A stretch of 64,000 nt of DNA. Source: Aphanomyces cochlioides (taxonomy: Eukaryota > Oomycota > Saprolegniomycetes > Saprolegniales > Verrucalvaceae). Location: NCBI GenBank assembly GCA_019828595.1, contig JAHQRK010000039.1, positions 105,001-169,000 of the forward strand, written 5' to 3'. The notes beneath the pieces are model-generated. The model was not told the origin of the DNA and searched no databases. It saw nothing but the letters and a program-made list of their open reading frames with translations. Position 1 is the first letter of the stretch. Each line of letters opens with the position of its first letter. The position numbers and the translations under genes were made by a program. Shown here in pieces: positions 55,995 to 64,000 of this stretch.

Positions 55995-57346
55995 TTGCAA
56001 TTGACGATGACAGGCTATGATCTCTCGAACGTGGAGGGATTCACGTTCGCCACTGTTATGCGAGCGACTGCGTCGGAAGACGCGTGCGTTGCGTGGTGCA
56101 TGGAAGTCGGTATGCTCCGATCCTCCATGTACTGCAAGAAGTGCGGTCAGCCTATGCGTCTGAATGGTACACACTGGCGATGCAACAAGTCAGCGTGTGC
56201 CGGTGCACAACAAAGCATGCAAAGCGGTTTCTTTCTGCAATCCCAATCATATCGGTCATTCGACTGATATACTGCTGGGCATTGCAGAGGGGCATACTGA
56301 AGGCTGCACACAACACAGGTGTGTGCGACGAAACAACTTCCAAGGTGTATCAAATGTGCCGCGACTTATGCTCCGAAGCATTGACGGCTACGGACATGAG
56401 GGAGCTATTTCATTTATACCTTTGTTTAATTCTCTACGTATGGATTGGAGGGAGGGGTGTATCGTCGAAAACGACGAAATGTCTCTGGCAAAAAACGCTG
56501 GTACAATAGATGGCGAGTGTACCAGGATTGTTGGCTATTTGGTGGTGTGGATAGGGCCACAGGCAAGTGGTTCGGTCGAATCCTTTACAACGATAGAACT
56601 AAGAAGACCCTATCTGCCATCATCAAAGAGTGCATCAAACCTGGTAAACTCGTCATCTCGGAGAAATTTGCATCATATGTATCTGCCAACGAGCGTCACA
56701 CGCTTGAAAATAATCCATTATTACGAGGGTATTAATAGTAAATAACTACAGTCATCAGCAGGGTTCGTGACAGTGGATTTTTGGTCATTGGTACATGGAA
56801 AAAACCCAATGTTCCACACAACTCAGACGTGAATTTTGGTTTTTGGATTAAACCAAAAAAGGCATGGAAGAGTGAATACCGCATTTACACAAACAAGAAG
56901 GGCGTTGTGTAAGCAGATACCCGATGTTTTTCAGTCACAACCGCCCAAGTGAGGTCGTCCATGGTGTGTTGCAATGGTCATGCATCACATATGTATAAAG
57001 TGGTAGAGGTATAATTTCGACCTCCTTGATTTATACTGCGTATTAGTATAGTAGCCAAAATCCCAATATTTTCCATTGGAAAAATTCTAAAACACATTGC
57101 ACACCAAAAACCCTCCCACACAAGCATAAATATTGGATTTTTCCGAACACTGGTCATCAGAGGGTGAATCACTCGGAAAATTTTGTCAATCCCCTCCATG
57201 GTGCTCATAAGCAAACCATTGAGGGGCTATGGGAAACTCGAGTAAAGCGACACATGAAATCGATGCGCAGTGTATTGAAGGGAATGATCCCTGATCTTAT
57301 TGATGAGTATCTCTGGCGGTCGTGGTTTTTCATTGCGCCTCTATGA
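55995..57346 (+). pseudogene. Merlin (ISXO2-like) transposase, second copy
   Basis: MTGYDLSNVEGF at 56007 aligns with the Merlin at 22-23 kb. Zinc ribbon CKKCGQPMRL..WRCNKSAC. Then shifted frames: IRLIYCWALQRGILKAA, GCIVENDEMSL, CWLFGGVDRATGKWFGRILY, GKLVISEKFASYVSANERHT, a 394-bp insertion, then NHSENFVNPLHGAHKQTIEG and DLIDEYLWRSWFF. Second catalytic Asp reads Glu (ISEKF against ISDKF), while the third Glu is normal. At least three frameshifts. Terminal repeats not found. Confidence 0.8.
56759..57152. mobile_element. hAT-type MITE, 394 bp, 8-bp TSD
   Basis: Starts CAGGGTTCG and ends with the complement of CAGTGTTCG. GTCATCAG is duplicated at 56751-56758 and 57153-57160. Removing it with one TSD copy rejoins YSHQRVNHSENFVN of the Merlin transposase in frame. 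TSD length and CAG start indicate hAT. Confidence 0.8.
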
Positions 57347-58065
57347 CGGGCAGTTCATGGCAGGAATATGTCAAGCTATAGGTCGTGAGTATTTGTAGTT
57401 AGCATAATGCATCTAATATTATTCATTCGATTCCAAATTTTGACTGGGCTGTCGAATCGAATCGACTTTCCAGAATCGACTAACAATCGACTAGCCAATC
57501 ATATATCAGTATTTCCATATTTTGACCAATCAAATAACCTTAATTTTATGACTTGGGGAAGGCCATGATGGACGCTGACTCGCGGGAGATACGCGCGGCG
57601 TCTTGACACTTCATAGCGAGGTTGTAGTGGGCATAGAAATCATGCATGACGGTATTCTGGGATGCAGGTGTTAGTGGATTTAGCTCAGTAGCATTGCCTG
57701 GAAGAAATTGTACTTAACTTTGTATACTATACAATATTTCATATTAAATTCAGTGTAGTCGATTAATATGCGATTTGGCCAATGACCTGTCAAGTCCACA
57801 TTTTACTGAAAAGGACAATACATGTGTTTCTTGTTTGTGTTGTGTGGTGCTTAATATCAGCGCAAACATGATGACTCTTTGTAAATAGATGAATAATTTC
57901 TTATTCTTATTTAATATTTACAGTGGGGGGGTAAATCGGGTAGAGCCCATCGTATGCTACCAAGTACGACTTTGGAGCGACGCCAGCGTGTATTTATGGC
58001 TTAGGAGGATGTCAAATGGTAAGGGCAAGTTCGTTTGTTAAGTGTGCAGATCGAGCATTGCAACT
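57347..58065. other. No gene recognised
   Basis: AT-rich, with short clusters of AATCGACT near 57450-57500 and no motif-bearing frame. Confidence 0.4.
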
Positions 58066-58577
58066 TTACAAGAACTGTGACTGCATATAAGACGGAAAAA
58101 CGCTTGCAATCAAAATTACGAAGCATGCCAGGGCCGGTGCAACAATTCTAGGCGTAGCTTCAATTGCACGGCGCTTGTCTCTCGGCAAAAAGTCTTTTAG
58201 TGATTTAGTAGAGTCAAGCAAAAAAACCATAAGCATGTCATTGGTGTGAAATGCATCCCATCGAGCAAATATCGTTTCCAAACCGCATTTTGCATGTCAC
58301 TTCGAGCTCCGACAGTGCCACACACAGGGCTCTTTATCATGTACAAAAATTCTTCATCAACTACAGAGACACTCCTTCCATATTTCTCCAAAGCAGCCAA
58401 GGACTTGGAAATCGGGCCGATCCATTTCAGGACATGCTTGGCCAGCGGCCACAAGAAATGCTCATCAGCAATTGCTTAAACTTGCTCCAGTTTTCTTTCG
58501 TTTTTGCCGTTCTTAAACCAAAGCTATCGAAGATATTGAAGTCGCTGAATGTTGCTTGTACTGAAGTGCGGTTGTGA
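58066..58577 (-). pseudogene. hAT-like transposase fragment
   Basis: Minus frames read AKHVLKWIGPISKSLAALEK and VVDEEFLYMIKS, then (after a shift) METIFARWDAFHTNDMLMVF and LLDSTKSLKDF. The RWxxxHTxxMxxxFLLD pattern is that of the C-terminal half of oomycete hAT-like transposases. No catalytic blocks remain. Moderate to low certainty. Confidence 0.4.
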
Positions 58578-59581
58578 AAATGCTCCGAGTGCAAAGCTCA
58601 CTGGAATACTGGCGGGTCGGAAATAGGAGACTTCAAAACCGACAGGGCTATCCAAGTTCTGCATTTTCCCATCGGAAAAAATGATTTTGGACTAACATTT
58701 CAAAGTCAACCTTTTCTTCACATAATTGCTCTCGACAATTTATTGTGTTTTTCAGTCACAAAGACACCTTGTTCGTTTTAGAGTGGGTGCGTTTGGTTCT
58801 TCAAAAGCATCTTCTTTTCATCTGCATTTGGCCGATTTTGGCAAATTCATCTACTTTGGAATCAAGTAGATGAAAATTCCCATCCATTACAAACTGCGCT
58901 GAAAGTCGATGCTTTGAAAGAAGGCCTCATCAGATGCACCGAGGTCTGCCACTATTTGCCCAACTCTTCACCTATTTTCAACTTCTCATCCTTCGGACTT
59001 TTCGACCTATTTAGGAATAATAAACCTAAAAATTTAAACAAAATGAATGGCATGTATGGTTTTGTTTCATGGCTGCTCGAGTGGAGTGGACAACTCAGTC
59101 GCTATCGTTCCTTATCGTCTTACACGAGACCCATATTTTGATATCAGTTCTTTGTAGTATAGTTGACCTGTCATGGATGATGTTGGGCAAGACCACCCGC
59201 TCAGGCAGGCAGAATTGCACAACAAGAGGCAAAAAAGTTCTATTTTCATATTCGGAATTGACTCTTATCCAACAAAAGCACCTGCCTCTGAACCAAACGC
59301 AAATTGACTCAAAACATATGTCAACTGTCGACCTCAATTCCGTCAAACTCAGTTCTATGGAATTGCGTTGTATGCTTCAAAGCAGACGCCTATACTAAAC
59401 GCACCCTTAACATAGTCGGAATTTTTGTTGAATTTCGTTGTATAAATCGATTTGAATGGTCCACAAGTTATGGTTTGCGCGAAAATCGAGGAAACAGGGT
59501 TGTCCGAAAACTCTACACTGTAATCGAATGGCGATGACTTCTTTCATTTACAGTTCAAATGTAAAAACGAAGCAATCAACG
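58578..59581. other. No gene recognised
   Basis: Short frames without motifs up to the left arm of the large inverted repeat. Confidence 0.4.
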
Positions 59582-59889
59582 TTCGCACATACCTTTTGCA
59601 GATGTCGCGAGTTTTCTTGTCACTGTACTTGAGTGCATTCGAAATGAAAGTGACCTTTGAACCATTGAGAATATAACTTCGAGTTCTTTACATAATGAGA
59701 AATTTCTTTGTACTACGCCATTTGCCGGTTTAGTTCGTTTAACTTGCGATATATTTCGTATGACTTGCATTTAATTTCGTGGCCGGCGACGAAAATCGAT
59801 TTATAATTCACATGACTTGCATTATATTTCGTACCTCTAACATTTCATTTCATATTTTTTAGCTTATATTTCGTATCACTTGCATTTAA
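59582..59889 (-). repeat. Left arm of large inverted repeat
   Basis: 308-bp arm, nearly identical to 60124-60473 in reverse orientation. It contains two 21-bp TGCAAGTnATACGAAATATA units at its coding end against four in the right arm, the central ATCGATTTTCGTCGCCGGCC block, and a frame on minus matching NGVVQRNFSLCKELEVIFSM of the right arm. Confidence 0.9.
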
Positions 59890-60123
59890 TTTCGTAGTCA
59901 TGCAAAATATATTCAATGTCCTATTGAGATATAAAGTTTCACATGTGTTGCAGTGTTGACTTGAGCTATGAATTCACAATGGGCAAGCGCTTATGAACTC
60001 TGCTGAGCTTGCTTGCTGCTCGCATTCACTTATATGGCAATTCAAGTGTCTCATCAAGTTCTCCTGAGATCGATAACAATTTTTTGTGAATTTTTTCTAT
60101 GTACATTACTCTTTTCTGAGAAC

Positions 60124-60473
60124 TTAAATGCAAGTGATACGAAATATAAGCTAAAAAATATGAAATGAAATGCAAGAGGTACGAAATATAATGCAAGTCA
60201 TGTGAATTATAAATCGATTTTCGTCGCCGGCCACGAAATTAAATGCAAGTCACACGAAATATATTGCACGTGATACGAAATATATTGCAAATGGTACGAA
60301 ATATATCGCAAGTTAAACGAACTAAACCGGCAAATGGCGTAGTACAAAGAAATTTCTCATTATGTAAAGAACTCGAAGTTATATTCTCAATGGTTCAAAG
60401 GTCACTTTCATTTCGAATGCACTCAAGTACAGTGACAAGAAAACTCGCGACGGCTGCAAAAGGTATGTGCGAA
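60124..60473 (+). repeat. Right arm of large inverted repeat, 21-bp units
   Basis: 350-bp arm. From 60243, four consecutive 21-bp units encode MQVTRNI, LHVIRNI, LQMVRNI and SQVKRTK in one frame. The arms differ in length by exactly two units (42 bp). The 234-bp spacer is 59890-60123. A third, partial copy lies at 5612-5820. Confidence 0.9.
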
Positions 60474-61280
60474 TATTGTGCAGCAAGGATGCACATGACC
60501 TTTCAGCTCGACGGGCGGATCTTGCGGCATCATCCTGACCTTCTTGACATCGAACTTGAAAGCGACACTCAAGACAGCGAATGGGGGTCGCGTACAGAAT
60601 CAAATCCTTCCCTTTCTGACCCATCCACGTCTGAAGCAAATCACAGTCGCTCTCCTAGTCGTCAGCCTGCCACTACGAGCTGCCAACCCCGTCATTCCCG
60701 CCATACGAAGCCCAATCGCTCCCTAAGTCGTAAGTCCAACGCCGAGCCCCAGCGCTCCCACAGTCGTGATCCTGCAATGCAGCCCCAGCGGACGCACGGT
60801 CGTCAGACCAACGCCATGCTCCAGCGATCGTGCAGCCATGATCCCTCCATCCAGCCCCAGCGCTCCCGCAGTTGTGATCCTGAAATCCAGCCCCAGGGCA
60901 CGCAGTCGTCAGACCAACGCCATGCCCCCCGCGCTCGCGCAGTCGTCCGACCAAAGCCAAGCCCCAGCGCCCCCGCAGTTGTGAGACCAATGCCATGACC
61001 CAGCGCTCGCGCAGTCGTTGCCTCCATCCAGCCCCAGCGCTCCAGCAGTCGTGAGACCAACGCCATGACCCATTGCTCTTGCAGTCGTGAGACCAACTCC
61101 ATACCCCAGTGCTTGCGCAGTCGTGTGTCCTAGGCCAAGTCCAAGCGCTCCCGCAGACGTGAGCCTGTTATCAAGCCCAATGGCTTCACCAGTGGAGATC
61201 CATCTGCGCGCGACGCCAAGACAAGTCGCTCTCGCAGCCGTGAGCCCTTGACGCGTCATGCGAATACAACTATACTCTAA
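60474..61280 (+). pseudogene. RS-repeat (SR-like) protein, frame-shifted repeats
   Basis: The frame entering from the inverted-repeat arm continues ARMHMTFQLDGRILRHHPDL and an acidic stretch, then repeats of the type PQRSHSRDPAMQ, to 60998. In another frame the same repeat style resumes (RSRRREPVIKPNGF; KTSRSRSREPLTRHANTTIL) to TAA 61278-61280. Unit length is about 36 bp; irregular units between 60900 and 61130 shift the frame. RS dipeptides suggest splicing-factor-like RNA binding. A possible short intron GTATGT...TGCAG lies at 60463-60483. Confidence 0.45.
60730..61250 (+). repeat. 36-bp degenerate minisatellite coding RS repeats
   Basis: Unit close to CCCCAGCGCTCCCGCAGTCG plus TGATCCTGAAATCCAG, about 12 to 14 imperfect copies, with indels that alter reading frame. 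Confidence 0.65.
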
Positions 61281-62002
61281 ATACATCTTCACCTCATATA
61301 CATTTTTGTTGGAAATAAAGTGGTGGAAATAAATATATAACAGTCGTGTTATTTGCGAACATCTTATTGGAAAGTTGTCATGCAGCCACATCACATGTAC
61401 TCAAGGCATTGTTCTACATACCTTTCATTTCAACAAAGTCCAAGTCATGCAATACTTCCCGTGGAGTTGCTGAACCTTACTGTTTCACTTAGTGCTTGGT
61501 AGTGAGTTCTCTCTTCGTTAAATTTAATACAAAATACTGTCAACTGGCATGTATTTATTTCTTATCTTCGACTCTTGCATCACTGATATCAACCTTCAAT
61601 CGGGGAATGATGACATGACGCCATCGATCATGCTATGCTCATGAGTTTCAAACTATGATTGGCTAAATAAATTCAAATTTAAGCCAATCATGAGGACAGT
61701 GTTGGAGCCTAAAGACTAGGTTGTCATGAACTAGACGAAGTACAGTACTTCTTTCCACCGCTTTATACTAGTATTCCCCTAATAGGGGTATTCAAAGTTG
61801 CATTTTATTTGCTTCGAGCAAATTTCGAAGCGAATAATTTTAATCGAGAAACCAGTTTCAAAGCTGCTTTGAGTTTTTGGAAGCACCTCTACACGTGCTT
61901 TGAGAAGTTCAAAGCGTCCGGGAATGCTTTGAGACCAACCCAGCACCCCCACCACACAAATCTAGCCAATCATGTGGGGGTGACTACTGAAAGCAGTTTG
62001 AT
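61281..62002. other. No gene recognised
   Basis: AT-rich. The last part (61850-61975) has repeated AGCTGCTTTGAG / GTGCTTTGAGAAG phrases. The left end of the Harbinger element at 62-64 kb should lie here, but I could not identify it. Confidence 0.35.
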
Positions 62003-63177
62003 ATGTCCTCGACTAGGACGAATACGAGCCAAAGTGAGGCAATGGTGGCTGCACCAAGTGGACGCCGTGTTGTGACGAATGTGGAATTGCTCTTGGTGCT
62101 TGATTTCCTCGAAGTAGAGAAGAACTTCAGTATAATCGTTGGGAAAGCTACGAAAGGGAGACCTGTGCAAGGTGGTCTCCCCATAACGAAAGCACAAGGT
62201 ACAAACTCGAATGCATATTTCTCCACCCACTACTTGTTTAGGTTTCACCTTAATGGCAGCATTCATCAACGATCGTGTTCCTGGCAACCCAAGGACTGGA
62301 CAAAAACAAGTGCCAAGAATCGGTTTGAGTCGTACATGCGATCGTTCAAGACCGCTTTCGCTTGGGATGGTGACCGTACTGGATGCCAAAGTGGCCAAGG
62401 GTTGACTGCAAAGGATATAGCAAACGGTATAATGGCAAGCACATGCACGAATGATAGAACATATAGGAATTACAACTATCTCCGCCAAGCTAGACAAAAT
62501 TTGCTTTCAATACGAACGAATGAAGCGCTTGTTTCAAGGCAGACAAAACATCGACCCAAGCCACGTATCAGAAATTGGCGGACTAGACTCTAACGGTACA
62601 TAGTGAAAGTGTAGAGACGATGGCTTAATCTCAACGCAGATGTGACGATACCAACTCAAACATCAGACGTCGATGAAATTGAGGACGTTTTGGATGAAGC
62701 ATCCAGCGCAAGCGCCGACGACGAAAATGACCCTTTTGATGTGACTTATCTAAACATTGTTGTGATAATGAAACACCATGTAGAAGGCGCACTGGGAAGC
62801 AAATTCCAATGAAGACCCTGGGAATTTGAACCGTGATCAATCTGAACTAACCCAAAATGACGAACCTCCTCGTAAACGCAAACAAACATCAAAGGCAATC
62901 GACAAGCGCACGTCTAATGTCAACAAAACAAAGTTTCAACCAAGCACAGCACCAGAGAAGCGACTTTGTTTCAACGTGTGAGGCTGGCCAATTGAAGTTG
63001 CTTGATCTGAAGTGCGAGAAATTTGAGCATTCCAAGGAGGTCCGTAGGATGAAGATGGAACAAGCGATGCGTGAAACACGTGCCAATTTTGTTGCCCAGC
63101 TTATGAGAGATGGCCACACGTTAGACAGCATTAAAGAGGCAGTCAGTGTTGCATTTGGAGACAATAAGGAAGTATGA
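62003..63177 (+). pseudogene. Harbinger accessory Myb/SANT-like ORF
   Basis: Begins MSSTRTNTSQSEAMVAAPSG and VVTNVELLLVLDFLEVEKNF. A 43-bp intron near 62199-62242 joins to GFTLMAAFINDRVPGNPRTG. A frameshift then leads to NRFESYMRSFKTAFAWDGDR (the trihelix RFxxYxxxFKxAxxW pattern). Further on, 62857-63177 gives a basic segment and the coil LKLLDLKCEKFEHSKEVRRM with VAQLMRDGHTLDSIKEAVSV at the C-terminus. This is the DNA-binding partner of the transposase that lies convergently at 63277. Frame breaks make it non-functional as read. Confidence 0.65.
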
Positions 63178-63276
63178 TTATTACATCGACCAGTACGATA
63201 GCACTTTTCTTTTAATATTCTCTCCCCAGTGTGCAGCAGAAATATCCATTCTCTGTTGCACAGCTTTGCGACTGTG

Positions 63277-64000
63277 TCAGTGGCCATTTACAGGTTCGAT
63301 GTAATCACCCGGATGGTTCCGACTGTTGACAAGATTGTGCAAAACACAGCAGGCAACAATCCAATTGCACACACGCTGGATGTCATTGCTATTTTGGATT
63401 CGAATGGGAACACCTCGAAGACTTTGCCAACGGCCCTTGAGTATACCATTCCCATGTTCGGACACAGCTCTTCCAGATGCTAGATGAGTATTGAACGTGG
63501 CATTTTCATCGACTTGGGAATATGGTTGTCTGTATGGAACAACCATATAAAGCGACATAGCAAATCCTGAATCACCAAACTGGTACTCGCCGGACGAGAA
63601 ATACAACCGGGGTCGTTTACACACATCTGTGGACTTCCATATCGTTGAATCATGAACACTGCCTGGCCATCCAGCTACAACGTAACGTATTTGGCGTTCA
63701 AAGTCAAACGTCAGAATCGTATTCATGGAGTATGTCTTTTTCCGAGAATAGTAAACTTCACCGTCGAGTGTCGGCTTTTCAAACAATACAATATGCGTTC
63801 CATCAGTTGATAATACACAATTTTCAAAGCCATATTGAGCTCTGTTCATTGATGACAAACGACGCCGTCTGTGGCTGTAGGCCATTTGATCCATGAAGCT
63901 GCAAGATCATTCAAAGCTTGGACGACTCGATTTGTATAGAGGACAACGGTTCCTTGGCCAACTCCTTTCGCTCGCCCCACCATTACGTATAGAAATCTCA
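63277..64000 (-). pseudogene. Harbinger (HARBI1-like) transposase, runs off edge
   Basis: From the right edge the minus strand reads RFLYVMVGRAKGVGQGTVVL and YTNRVVQALNDLAASWIKWP. A +1 shift near 63860 leads into RRRRLSSMNRAQYGFENCVL, then STDGTHIVLFEKP (first Asp), the Y/RKK block with SMNTILTFDFERQIRYVVAG, GWPGSVHDSTIW, QFGDSGF and SEHGNGILKGRWQSLRG (Glu region; the family usually has ERxFGxLKxRW), then VCNWIVACCVLHNL to the stop at 63277. The 5' end lies outside the window. One frameshift seen. Confidence 0.8.

Noticed and set aside
60673..61394. Minus-strand repeat proteins (107 and 161 aa)
   Set aside because: Antisense reading of the 36-bp RS-coding minisatellite; no independent motif.

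Overview
The window looks like nuclear DNA of an oomycete, probably a saprolegnialean such as an Aphanomyces or Saprolegnia relative. Evidence: very short spliceosomal introns (37 to 48 bp in most genes here), two WRKY19-like Cys/His zinc-binding proteins of a kind expanded in oomycetes, a plant-type mariner fauna, Crypton, Merlin and PiggyBac elements, and moderate AT richness. The genus call is inference; no rRNA or marker gene is present.

Few host genes are intact: a 578-aa membrane-anchored alpha/beta hydrolase (10.6-12.3 kb), a six-exon ABC-F ATPase (15.4-17.6 kb; its exons sum exactly to 671 codons plus stop) and a short WRKY19-like gene (35.3 kb). A second WRKY19-like gene has one TGA at a cysteine codon. 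Broken or partial host genes are a DOT1-like methyltransferase fragment (0.1-0.5 kb), an LRR gene (2.6-3.7 kb), an RGG-rich protein (47.4-48.3 kb) and an RS-repeat protein (60.5-61.3 kb).

Most of the rest is transposable elements of about ten superfamilies. From left to right: MULE fragment; a TAA-flanked Harbinger-type MITE split by an intact mariner (5.9-8.1 kb); pogo copy 1 (8.3-10.1 kb); candidate MITEs and three adjacent tandem arrays (18.2-21.7 kb); an apparently complete Merlin (22.4-23.6 kb); a four-member nest of Tc1, mariner MITE, Harbinger and IS630-like elements (25.3-30.8 kb); a second mariner (32.1-33.7 kb); Harbinger halves at 38.7 and 46.2 kb with Crypton, pogo copy 2 and hAT between them; a LINE RT region (48.4-51.4 kb); a PiggyBac relic (54.1-55.4 kb); a Merlin relic hit by a hAT MITE (56.0-57.3 kb); a large inverted repeat built partly of 21-bp units (59.6-60.5 kb); and a Harbinger element running off the right edge.

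These genes do not form operons. The functional logic is that of a transposon graveyard around a few housekeeping genes. Terminal inverted repeats and target-site duplications (TSDs) could be read directly for several elements, so insertion order can be reconstructed, and two copies (the 6-kb mariner and the 22-kb Merlin) have uninterrupted spliced transposase frames.
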